Assembly: GCA_001587675.1 (NCBI GenBank)
Contig: LNGD01000013.1
Coordinates: 1-20,352, forward strand
DNA from: Candidatus Methanofastidiosum methylothiophilum
GTDB taxonomy: Archaea; Methanobacteriota_B; Thermococci; Methanofastidiosales; Methanofastidiosaceae
Direction: 5' to 3'
Length of the DNA: 20,352 nt
This document shows positions 14,285-20,352 of the stretch, piece after piece; the first letter of the stretch is position 1; each line of letters opens with the position of its first letter. Made by a program: the position numbers and the translations under genes. The notes under the pieces were generated by a model. That model did no database searches, was not told the DNA's origin, and was given only the letters and a program-made list of their open reading frames with translations.

Positions 14285-14500
14285 ATGTTAAATCAGATAT
14301 CTTATTATCCTATCTTTGGCTATCCATTAATATTATACTTAGGGGTAATGGCTTTAATTTTTTTCTTAATCGCCGTTTCTATATCTACTGTTTTTAAAGG
14401 AAAAATAAAAAGCCACTTTAAAACACATAGGACAGTTGCAATTATTTCTATAATAATTGCATTGATACATGGATTAATGGGGATATTGGCATATTTATAG
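14285..14500 (+). CDS. 71-residue two-helix membrane protein with bis-His helix
   Basis: The protein has two hydrophobic segments (about residues 12-36 and 49-69). The second begins SHFKTHRTVAIISIIIALIHGLMG: H48 and H62 are 14 residues apart on one helix, the spacing of haem-b ligands in cytochrome b561-like and ferric-reductase-like proteins, with H44 as an extra. I do not recognise a named family. The start is fixed by GAGGT six bases before the ATG and by a TATA box TTTATAAA at 14246-14253 giving a short leader. It is convergent with, and four bases from, the PH-domain membrane protein gene. Haem binding is an inference from spacing only. Confidence 0.6.
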   Translation: MLNQISYYPIFGYPLILYLGVMALIFFLIAVSISTVFKGKIKSHFKTHRTVAIISIIIALIHGLMGILAYL

Positions 14501-14504
14501 GAAA

Positions 14505-15119
14505 TTACTTAAGTTTTTCTTCCAATATATTCCTAATTTTTACAAGCTCTTTTGTTACTTTGTCTTGATTTGAAATATCATAAGTTTCAACAGCCATAGG
14601 CCTATTACCCCTTACAAACTCCAAAATCATGTCTCTAACTTCTGAAAAATTTTTCATGCCATCGATTTTTATTTCAGAAAAACTTCCAGATGCTGAAGAA
14701 ACAGAATATCCTGCAGTTTGTATTTTCAGCGAAGCTATGCCTAATCCTCTTGATATTGGCCCTTGTTTTATATCGATGTTAGTAATCCTGTTGTAAGGAA
14801 CTACGCCAATTGTTCTAAACCAGACACCTCTGTTCCAGGTAATCTCAGTTTCAGTCATTTTGTATACGATTGAAGAATAATATTTAGGTATCCAATAAAG
14901 AATAAAAAGTACCACTAGAGTAAGAGGAATTAAAGTGAGTACTGTTACAATAACTTTCACGATTTGAGGTGAAAAGAAATATACTACCACTATTGTTGGC
15001 AAATACCAAGAAAGTATCCCAAAAATAATAAATAACGATAAATATATGTAAAAAAGATTTTTTAACTTTTCTGAGGGCTTAAACTCCTCGCCAATTTTAA
15101 TTATTGAACTCTGTTCCAT
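14505..15119 (-). CDS. membrane protein with bacterial PH domain (DUF304 / bPH_2)
   Basis: The 204-residue protein has two transmembrane helices (about 21-48 and 53-77) followed by a cytoplasmic bPH_2 domain: YSSIVYKMTETEITWNRGVW, the VPYNRITNIDIKQGPISRGLGIASLKIQTAG core that defines the family, then FSEIKIDGM. This is the YdbS/YdbT-like layout. A Lys-rich C-terminal helix of about 40 residues follows. The molecular function of the family is poorly known. The ATG at 15119 has a TATA-like element near 15139-15148 and no ribosome binding site, suggesting a leaderless mRNA. It does not share sequence features with the soluble PH protein at 8882-9619 beyond the fold. Confidence 0.85.
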   Translation of the reverse strand: MEQSSIIKIGEEFKPSEKLKNLFYIYLSLFIIFGILSWYLPTIVVVYFFSPQIVKVIVTVLTLIPLTLVVLFILYWIPKYYSSIVYKMTETEITWNRGVWFRTIGVVPYNRITNIDIKQGPISRGLGIASLKIQTAGYSVSSASGSFSEIKIDGMKNFSEVRDMILEFVRGNRPMAVETYDISNQDKVTKELVKIRNILEEKLK

Positions 15120-15157
15120 GAATATTATTAAGAATTGTATTTTTTAACTTTACCGTT

Positions 15158-15535
15158 TCATCCACATTTGAATAACATCCAGTTCTTCTCTTGATCTTTG
15201 AATCTAATAAGGCAATATTTTCCATTAAGTCTATTCCCATTTAGATTCACTACGATCTTATTTCCCTCATTTTCTATAAGTGTAAAAGTTCCGTTATCCC
15301 ATATCTCAACTTTTCCTGCACCGTAGTTTCCTTCAGGGATTGTTCCTTCAAAAGTAGAATAATCTAATGGATGATCTTCGGTGAATATGGCAAGTCTTTT
15401 CACACCCTTTTCAGATGGTGGGATTTTTGGTATTGCCCAGGATTTTAACACTCCATCGATTTCTATTCTAAAATCATAATGGAGCCTAGTTGCATCATGT
15501 TTATGTATAACATATACTCTCTCTTTTTCTGACAT
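15158..15535 (-). CDS. stand-alone LigD-type 3'-phosphoesterase (PE) domain
   Basis: The 125-residue protein is a lone PE domain, which trims 3'-ribonucleotides and 3'-phosphates from DNA ends in repair. The metal and active-site residues are all present: H13 in HKHDATRLH, H19, D21 and R23 in LHYDFR, and H55 in TEDHPLDY. They are followed by the FEGTIPEGNYGAGKVEIWDNG signature and the closing WMLFK strand. It is at the short end for the family and has no fused ligase or polymerase, nor are those or Ku in the window; stand-alone archaeal PE proteins are known. A TATA-like sequence near 15556-15566 is about 25 bp from the ATG. It lies 38 bases upstream of the PH-domain gene on the same strand. 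Confidence 0.92.
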   Translation of the reverse strand: MSEKERVYVIHKHDATRLHYDFRIEIDGVLKSWAIPKIPPSEKGVKRLAIFTEDHPLDYSTFEGTIPEGNYGAGKVEIWDNGTFTLIENEGNKIVVNLNGNRLNGKYCLIRFKDQEKNWMLFKCG

Positions 15536-15607
15536 TTGTCCACTACCTAAGATTAATATTATAGTACATTAATTATATTTATTAACTTTGAGCTTAAAAT
15601 TAATAAT

Positions 15608-16108
15608 ATGAAAATTAAGATATTTATCACCGGAGGTACTTTTGATAAAGAATATAATGAGATTAAAGGGGAGTTATTTTTCAAAGATACTCATCTTCCT
15701 GAAATGTTAAACATGGGTAGATGCAGAGTTTTAGTAGAAATTAGAACTCTAATGATGATAGACAGTCTTGATATGAAAGATGATGACAGGAAAATCATTC
15801 TTGAAAATTGTAAAAATACGAAAGAAGAGAGAATATTGATAACTCACGGTACTGACACGATGATAGAAACTGCAAAACTACTTGCTAAAGACATACAAAA
15901 TAAAACTATAGTGTTAACGGGCGCAATGATCCCTTACAAATTTGGGAGTTTTGATGGTCTTTTCAATCTAGGTAGCGCCCTAGCTTTTGTTCAGACATTA
16001 CCTAAAGGAGTATACATAGCAATGAATGGAAAATATTTTCACTGGGATAAAGTAAGAAAAAATAAAGACCTTGGTGAATTTGAAGATATAGAACCTGATT
16101 TAATTTGA
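15608..16108 (+). CDS. single-domain asparaginase-like protein (N-terminal domain only)
   Basis: The 166-residue protein contains just the N-terminal domain of type I asparaginases. FITGGTFDKEY holds the catalytic Thr of TGGT, LITHGTDTMIETAKLL holds the second Thr-Asp pair, and IVLTGAMIPYKFGSFDG corresponds to the region of the conserved Lys. The C-terminal domain that completes the inter-subunit site in full asparaginases (about 150 residues) is missing, and the downstream sequence does not encode it. Short asparaginase-domain proteins of this size exist in bacteria and archaea with unclear activity; amidohydrolysis is possible. Archaeal GatD shares this fold but is longer. The MFS gene follows by 68 bases with its own promoter. 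Confidence 0.82.
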   Translation: MKIKIFITGGTFDKEYNEIKGELFFKDTHLPEMLNMGRCRVLVEIRTLMMIDSLDMKDDDRKIILENCKNTKEERILITHGTDTMIETAKLLAKDIQNKTIVLTGAMIPYKFGSFDGLFNLGSALAFVQTLPKGVYIAMNGKYFHWDKVRKNKDLGEFEDIEPDLI

Positions 16109-16176
16109 TTTCTCAAATGGTGAAAATAAGATACTTTTATAATTTAATTAAATTGACACAATATAATGGTGAAATC

Positions 16177-17514
16177 ATGACCAAATCAACAAAACTTGAC
16201 TTCAAAGAATATCGTTTACTAGTTTTCTTGATTATAGGTCTAGGTTATCTCTTAGTTTTCTTTCATAGAGTCGCCCCTGCTGTTGTTGCATTGGATATGA
16301 TGTCCGACCTAAAAGCCGGTGCAGTATTAATAGGATTTCTAGCTTCTGGCTATTTTTATCCTTATGCAATAATGCAATTACCTACGGGTATTTTGTCTGA
16401 TTCTTGGGGCCCAAGAAAAACAATTACATTCTTCTTTTTAATTGCTGCAGTTGGGTCAGTTATACTAGGTTTATCCATAGATATCTCCTCCGCCATCTTA
16501 GGGAGGGTATTAGTAGGACTTGGGGCCTCAACATTATACGTCTGTGCACTAAAAATTTTATCGCAATGGTATAAAGGTGAAGAATTTGCAACAATGACTG
16601 GATTCTTAATTGCTATAGGTGGCGTTGGTCTTTTAGTATCAACAATACCACTTGCTCTCCTATCAAACGCAGTTGGATGGAGAATGCCGTTTATTCTTAC
16701 AGGTGTAATAACATTAATGCTGGCATTACTTGTTTGGGTTTTTGTTAGAAACTCTCCTGAAGATTTAGGTATGCCTGCAGTTGTTACAAACAATATATCA
16801 AAGGACCCAAATATACCTTTACTGGGAATGCCAGCAGTTGTAAAAAATAGCCCCCAAAATAAGAAAAAGGTGCCGTTGCTTAAAAGTGTCATAAAGGTAT
16901 TGAGCCTAAAATATTATTGGCCAGTTTCGATCTGGATGTTCTGTACTATGGCCATATACTTGGCATTCGGAGGTCTTTGGGGTGGCCCATATCTAATACA
17001 AATTTATGGTATGACAAAAGTAGAAGCTAGCAGAGTCCTATCCATGATAGCAGTGGGAATGATTATAGGAAGCCCTTTAATGGGAATATTATCTGATCGA
17101 ATAATTAAAAGAAGGAAGATTGTAGTAAATGTATCCAGTGTATTATTATTAATAATAATGGCATTTCTTTATTTCTCAATATCCTCTATTTCCACTATGG
17201 GCTTATATCTAATTTGTTTTGGGCTAGGAATCTTTTCAGTAGGCGTAATAGCAATAGGATATGCTTTAATAAAAGATCTTTTCCCCATAGAAATTGCAGG
17301 AACATCAACAGGTATAGCTAACTTCTTCCCATTTCTAATGGGTGCTTTGTATCAGCCTTTAATGGGGTATATCTTAGAATTAAATGGTAAATTGGGGGAT
17401 TCTTACACCGCAACCGGATATCAAAATGCATTTTTAGTATTATTCATTTCTTCCATAATCGCATGTATTGCTAGTTTCTTTATAAAAGAGAATAGTTCGA
17501 AGCCCTTAAGATAA
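16177..17514 (+). CDS. major facilitator superfamily transporter
   Basis: The 445-residue protein has twelve predicted transmembrane segments. The N-half begins with FHRVAPAVVALDM in the first loop region and has the loop 2-3 motif GILSDSWGPRK; the matching motif after helix 8 is GILSDRIIKRRK. This resembles the anion:cation / nitrate-sulfonate-type MFS group with the same FHR opening; the substrate cannot be assigned. The central cytoplasmic loop contains a 19-residue tandem duplication (16768-16881). The start is ATG 16177, with GGTGA five bases before it and a TATA box CTTTTATAA at 16134-16142; the open frame extends upstream to a TTG at 16105 that would overlap the previous gene. Confidence 0.9.
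   Translation: MTKSTKLDFKEYRLLVFLIIGLGYLLVFFHRVAPAVVALDMMSDLKAGAVLIGFLASGYFYPYAIMQLPTGILSDSWGPRKTITFFFLIAAVGSVILGLSIDISSAILGRVLVGLGASTLYVCALKILSQWYKGEEFATMTGFLIAIGGVGLLVSTIPLALLSNAVGWRMPFILTGVITLMLALLVWVFVRNSPEDLGMPAVVTNNISKDPNIPLLGMPAVVKNSPQNKKKVPLLKSVIKVLSLKYYWPVSIWMFCTMAIYLAFGGLWGGPYLIQIYGMTKVEASRVLSMIAVGMIIGSPLMGILSDRIIKRRKIVVNVSSVLLLIIMAFLYFSISSISTMGLYLICFGLGIFSVGVIAIGYALIKDLFPIEIAGTSTGIANFFPFLMGALYQPLMGYILELNGKLGDSYTATGYQNAFLVLFISSIIACIASFFIKENSSKPLR
16768..16881 (+). repeat. 57-bp tandem duplication inside the MFS gene
   Basis: Two adjacent in-frame 57-bp units encode GMPAVVTNNISKDPNIPLL and GMPAVVKNSPQNKKKVPLL, identical at 10 of 19 positions including both ends. They lie in the loop between helices 6 and 7. 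The divergence implies an old duplication kept in frame. Confidence 0.7.
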
Positions 17515-17539
17515 AGTTAGTATTAACAAATATTTGGAA

Positions 17540-18076
17540 TTACCTATCTTTATTCAGCATCTCTTTAATTTCTTTTATCGCTTCTTGTGAAATTTCATAA
17601 AGCCTAGTATCAAATGTTTGCTCTTCCCAAGTGGGGCCGTAGTAATACTTAGATGTTACTTTGGATGCAATTTTATAAGCTTCCAATGCCTTTTTTAGAT
17701 TAATATCTTTGTCATATAGTTCTGAAAGAAATCTGTAAGTATTTCCTAGATTATATTGAGAGATGGCATGATATATTGGGAATTCATTACAATCATTTAA
17801 AGCAATTGCTTCTTTAAGGTATTCAATAGACTTCTTTAAATTATCTTCAGTATTTTCACATTCAGCCATTGCACAGTATGCTGCCCCAAGAGTATTAAAA
17901 ATCTCGGAGCATCTTCCATGGCACTCTAATTGTACAAATATATCCAGTGCTTCTTCTAATACTCGTACAGCTTTTTTTAAGACGGCATCATCTTGTTGAT
18001 TTAGCAAATCATTGCCATTTTTACACAAGCTGTTTGCTTTAAGGAGAAATACATCAGTGTTTGATTTAATATCCAT
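17540..18076 (-). CDS. small TPR-like helical protein
   Basis: The 178-residue protein is all-helical with TPR-like units: LLKANSLCKNGNDLLNQQDD, AVRVLEEALDIFVQL, IFNTLGAAYCAMAECEN...SIEYLKEAIAL, and ISQYNLGNTYRFLSELYDKDINLKKALEAYKIA. The repeats are longer than classical TPRs because of inserted (E/D)xxN-LKK loops. No catalytic motif or signal peptide is present, so a protein-interaction role is likely. The ATG at 18076 is chosen because a TATA box TTATAAAT (18101-18108) lies about 28 bp away; the ATG at 18094 would sit too close to it. It is convergent with the MFS gene. Confidence 0.75.
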   Translation of the reverse strand: MDIKSNTDVFLLKANSLCKNGNDLLNQQDDAVLKKAVRVLEEALDIFVQLECHGRCSEIFNTLGAAYCAMAECENTEDNLKKSIEYLKEAIALNDCNEFPIYHAISQYNLGNTYRFLSELYDKDINLKKALEAYKIASKVTSKYYYGPTWEEQTFDTRLYEISQEAIKEIKEMLNKDR

Positions 18077-18184
18077 CTTCAATCTATTACGCATAGGGAA
18101 TTATAAATATATCGCATTAGATCATTAAATTAGTAGTCTATTTATTAATGATAATTTTTTAAATTAGCTATCAAAGAATTGTAT

Positions 18185-18718
18185 ATGAAACAAGTATATA
18201 CGATATTCCTAATACTTATAATTTCTACTTGTTGTATCGATAATATAAAACAGATTTATTCTCCCCCCATAGAATCAGAATCCGCACTAGTAATAAAAGT
18301 CATAGATGGCGATACTATTGATATATTAAAATCTGGAAAAACTGAAAGAGTTAGACTAGTTGGAATAGATACTCCCGAACCTTATTCTAAAAATAATGAA
18401 AAAAAATGGAATGGGCTTCCAGATTCTCATCTAAGAAGATGGGGAGTTAATGCATTTAATTATACGCACGAAAGGGTGTACAGAAAAGAAGTAAATATTT
18501 CTTATGATGCTATTCAGGGACAAAAAGATGAATTTGGTAGAACTTTGGCTTATATATACATAAATGATAAAAATATTAATTTAGAATTAGTTCAAAATGG
18601 ATATGCTAGGGTTTATACTGAAAAAAAATCGGATCTCTATCTTAAACTCATAGAAGCTGAGACTAAAGCCAAGATTAACAAGGTAGGTCTTTGGAATTAT
18701 TCATTTCAAGATAATTAA
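18185..18718 (+). CDS. staphylococcal-nuclease-like (thermonuclease) exported protein
   Basis: The 177-residue product has a hydrophobic N-terminus (FLILIISTCC) that looks like a lipoprotein or Sec signal, with C16/C17 as candidate lipid sites. The SNase domain follows with all key residues: the calcium ligands D41 and D43 in IDGDT, R57 in RVRLVGIDTPE, then D62 and E65, and R119 in DEFGRTLAY. It should cut DNA or RNA 5' phosphodiester bonds with calcium, outside the membrane. The ATG at 18185 is preferred over TTG 18179; TTTAAA at 18158-18163 gives leaderless spacing of about 25 bp. Three sequons (N93-Y-T, N105-I-S, N171-Y-S) could be glycosylated if it is exported. Confidence 0.9.
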   Translation: MKQVYTIFLILIISTCCIDNIKQIYSPPIESESALVIKVIDGDTIDILKSGKTERVRLVGIDTPEPYSKNNEKKWNGLPDSHLRRWGVNAFNYTHERVYRKEVNISYDAIQGQKDEFGRTLAYIYINDKNINLELVQNGYARVYTEKKSDLYLKLIEAETKAKINKVGLWNYSFQDN

Positions 18719-18764
18719 AAAGGAAACAAATATATCCAAAAATAAAATAATACCTAGGGTGGAG

Positions 18765-18899
18765 ATGAGTGCAGAAAATAATATAATTGAAAAATCAAAA
18801 CAGTCCTTTCTTTCATGGGAAAAAAGAAGAACATATACTTGCCACAAACTAAACTTTAATTCTCATTTTTTATATGGATTCCAAAATTTGAATTCATAA
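18765..18899 (+). CDS. 44-codon open frame with good start signals (doubtful gene)
   Basis: The frame reads MSAENNIIEKSKQSFLSWEK then RRTYTCHKLNFNSHFLYGFQ and NLNS. GGTGGAG lies directly before the ATG and AAATATAT at 18728-18735 is about 27 bp before the G run, so initiation signals look genuine. The last 37 bases overlap the 3' end of the convergent formyltransferase gene, and the C-terminal part looks like random translation. It may be the surviving 5' end of a gene truncated by rearrangement rather than a complete gene. Family not recognised. Confidence 0.33.
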   Translation: MSAENNIIEKSKQSFLSWEKRRTYTCHKLNFNSHFLYGFQNLNS

Positions 18900-19753
18900 T
18901 ATATTTTGCCATCTTTGGACGCAATAAATCTTCCTTTCACATCTTTGTAGTTTTTTCCTATATCTAAGTTATGTTCAATTTTTTCCATTTTGCCCACTTC
19001 AATTCTAATAAATCTAGCTATTGATTTATTGCGTAATAGAAGGAATTTTAAATAATTTTCAGTGCCTCTAAAGAAGTGCCAAAGTCTTTCCAAATCCCAA
19101 TTCCAATCTATTAGATTTAGATAATCATCTTTTTTGACTCTTTTAGCTCTGGGAGTTGGGGATTCTTTTGGCTGTATCTTTCTTTGGACTTTGTCTGAAT
19201 CTATTTTATTGATTGATTCTACTAATGCATCGGCACCTGCAGCTTCAAACTTCGCCCTTAATTCGTAATATCTTTCTCCGAGATCTATTTTTACATCTTT
19301 TTGTAATATTATATCTCCTGTGTCCTCGCCCTTATCGATGTAATGGACCGTTACGCCAGCGTCTCTATCGAATAAATAATATGTCCAAAAAATAGGAACT
19401 GCACCTCGATATTTTGGTAATAATGCAGTGTGCAGATTAATAGTTCCTAATTTTGGGAAAGAAAAAATTTCTTCTTTTAGTAAGAAAGGCATAGAGTATA
19501 CAACAATTAAATCTGGATTTCTATCTTTTATCCAGCAAAGAATTTCCTGTTTCTTATCTTTCATTAGTAAATAAGGAATGTGATATTTATTAGCAACATT
19601 TTTGACATTTTTAAATATAGCTTTTTCAATTATGGAAGTTAGACTATTATCCTCTCTTGGTTCGATTATTCCAACTATATCTTTTGATTCTAATAACTTA
19701 TTCAGTACTTCAGATTTTTTTTGCGTTATTACTAAAATCCTCAAATTGGCCAC
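18863..19753 (-). CDS. formyltransferase-fold protein (Fmt/ArnA-like), substrate unknown
   Basis: The 296-residue protein has a formyltransferase N-terminal domain: DLIVVYSMPFLLKEEIFSFPKLGTINLHTALLPKYRGAVP with catalytic N106 and H108, and VHYIDKGEDTGDIILQ with D144, the same triad as in PurN and Fmt. A C-terminal domain (about 200-296) with PRAKRVKKDDYLNLIDWNWD resembles the Fmt/ArnA C-terminal OB-like region. Archaea do not use formyl-methionine for initiation, so a methionyl-tRNA role is unlikely; N-formylation of an amino sugar or another amine with formyl-tetrahydrofolate (or formyl-tetrahydromethanopterin) is possible. The start is GTG 19753 or TTG 19756; TTTATAAA at 19782-19789 gives an almost leaderless mRNA with either. 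Confidence 0.82.
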   Translation of the reverse strand: MANLRILVITQKKSEVLNKLLESKDIVGIIEPREDNSLTSIIEKAIFKNVKNVANKYHIPYLLMKDKKQEILCWIKDRNPDLIVVYSMPFLLKEEIFSFPKLGTINLHTALLPKYRGAVPIFWTYYLFDRDAGVTVHYIDKGEDTGDIILQKDVKIDLGERYYELRAKFEAAGADALVESINKIDSDKVQRKIQPKESPTPRAKRVKKDDYLNLIDWNWDLERLWHFFRGTENYLKFLLLRNKSIARFIRIEVGKMEKIEHNLDIGKNYKDVKGRFIASKDGKIYYEFKFWNPYKK

Positions 19754-19804
19754 CAAGTGTATAGATGCTCTGATATATTTCTTTATAAAAATTTATCTAA
19801 TGCA

Positions 19805-20352
19805 CTAATCGACGTATCCTATTTTCATGTAGTATTCGGGGCTAAAATAAAGTACATAAAACGCATCAAAGGGTGGTCTCCAATATGAAAGGTCTTCTAT
19901 CTGAATATATTCATGGAATTCTCTTTCTCCTTGTCTTTTGTAGCCATAATAAACTGTTGGATAATCTAGGCATTTGTCGGATCTACATGTGAGGATTATC
20001 CCTATTTTATCAGAAGTATAAAGCAGATAGATATTACCAAATGCAACAACTTTACTTGTGTCTTTAGGATCATTGAAAATCCAGCTTTCACTGGGCTGTA
20101 TTTCTCTAATAACTAGTTCAGGTTTGCATCCACATTCTTTATTACATTCTTCAACAAGCTGGTCTTGAATACAATTTCCATCGACACACTTATAGGACCA
20201 TAGATCATTTCCTATGCATTTGTAATTGCATGATATTGCTTTGCATAAATCTTCCTCGCAACCACAATATTCGGCACATTCATCAATTCTTTTGAAATCT
20301 TTGCACTCTCCATTGACACAAACTTGGGACCAGAGTTCATTTCCTATGCACC
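19805..20352 (-). CDS. 3' part of a Cys-rich repeat protein, probably extracellular (partial)
   Basis: An open frame enters from the right edge (first full codon ends at 20350) and stops with TAG at 19805-19807, giving 181 residues. The N-terminal part holds two tandem units of about 45 residues, each starting CIGN(D/E)LWSxxCVxGxC and followed by further Cys pairs (ECAEYCGC / ECNKECGC). The C-terminal 105 residues have few Cys and look like a beta-sandwich (KVVAFGNIYLLYTSDKIGII). The Cys pattern implies disulphides and hence an exported protein, but the signal peptide lies outside the window. More repeats are expected upstream. Family not recognised. Confidence 0.75.
   Translation of the reverse strand, partial: CIGNELWSQVCVNGECKDFKRIDECAEYCGCEEDLCKAISCNYKCIGNDLWSYKCVDGNCIQDQLVEECNKECGCKPELVIREIQPSESWIFNDPKDTSKVVAFGNIYLLYTSDKIGIILTCRSDKCLDYPTVYYGYKRQGEREFHEYIQIEDLSYWRPPFDAFYVLYFSPEYYMKIGYVD

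Noticed and set aside
16362..16892. 176-codon open frame antisense to the MFS gene
   Set aside because: The MFS motifs on the other strand are convincing; the antisense product shows no recognisable domain.
18863..19753. Calling the formyltransferase methionyl-tRNA formyltransferase
   Set aside because: The domain layout is similar, but archaea do not use formyl-methionine, so a specific Fmt assignment is not justified.
1..20352. Defence island, prophage or mobile element
   Set aside because: No integrase, transposase, phage structural, toxin-antitoxin or nuclease-helicase genes, terminal repeats or CRISPR arrays were seen; the lone SNase and PE proteins are ordinary stand-alone genes.

Overview
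The window looks like a chromosomal stretch from an AT-rich archaeon, probably euryarchaeal. The evidence is an AglB-type oligosaccharyltransferase with a WWDYGYW motif, archaeal GGTGA-type ribosome binding sites, and many genes whose start codon lies 25-27 bp downstream of a TATA box (leaderless transcription). The gene mix also fits: YjbQ, UspA, TPR proteins, a DOMON lipoprotein, Cys-rich secreted repeats. I cannot fix the lineage; AT-rich anaerobic or methanogen-related groups such as Methanofastidiosa or Theionarchaea are a guess only. Genes are mostly monocistronic, on both strands, with few operons. I see no tRNA, rRNA, CRISPR array, insertion sequence or integrase.

Layout. 1-860: the 5' tip of a secreted protein gene running off the left edge, a small tail-anchored protein, and what looks like a decayed secreted-protein gene. 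860-4439: a seven-bladed FG-GAP propeller with regularly placed N-glycosylation sequons, divergent from aglB, the enzyme that would glycosylate it. 4482-6975: a small DUF1232 membrane protein, a C45/choloylglycine-type Ntn hydrolase, YjbQ and a UspA protein, with a GC-rich double-hairpin element between yjbQ and usp. 7068-9920: a VOC protein, a TPR protein, and a PH-SHOCT-zinc-ribbon gene followed by a 48-codon zinc-finger gene, then a two-helix membrane protein. 10026-12656: a RibD-C/DHFR-fold reductase, an orphan structured RNA of about 285 nt with its own promoter and terminator, a DOMON lipoprotein, a cupin and a DUF4405 mini cytochrome b. 12831-15535: a lysine-rich C39-like papain-fold protein, a cyclophilin, a 41-residue membrane microprotein, a second tiny bis-His membrane protein, a PH-domain membrane protein and a stand-alone LigD-type phosphoesterase. 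15608-20352: a single-domain asparaginase-like protein, an MFS transporter, a TPR protein, a staphylococcal-nuclease-like protein, a formyltransferase and the 3' end of a Cys-rich repeat protein.

How the genes fit together. There is no single dominant operon or defence island. The best-supported links are: (1) AglB with neighbouring exported proteins that carry sequons (FG-GAP propeller, DOMON lipoprotein); (2) a possible extracytoplasmic redox set made of the DOMON lipoprotein and two very small membrane proteins whose histidines are spaced 14 residues apart; (3) a two-gene zinc-ribbon operon. The most novel item is the RNA at about 10934-11218: a TATA box at the right distance, a long closing stem joining both ends, several near-perfect internal hairpins and a T8 tract, without the signature sequences of RNase P, SRP RNA or any riboswitch I know.
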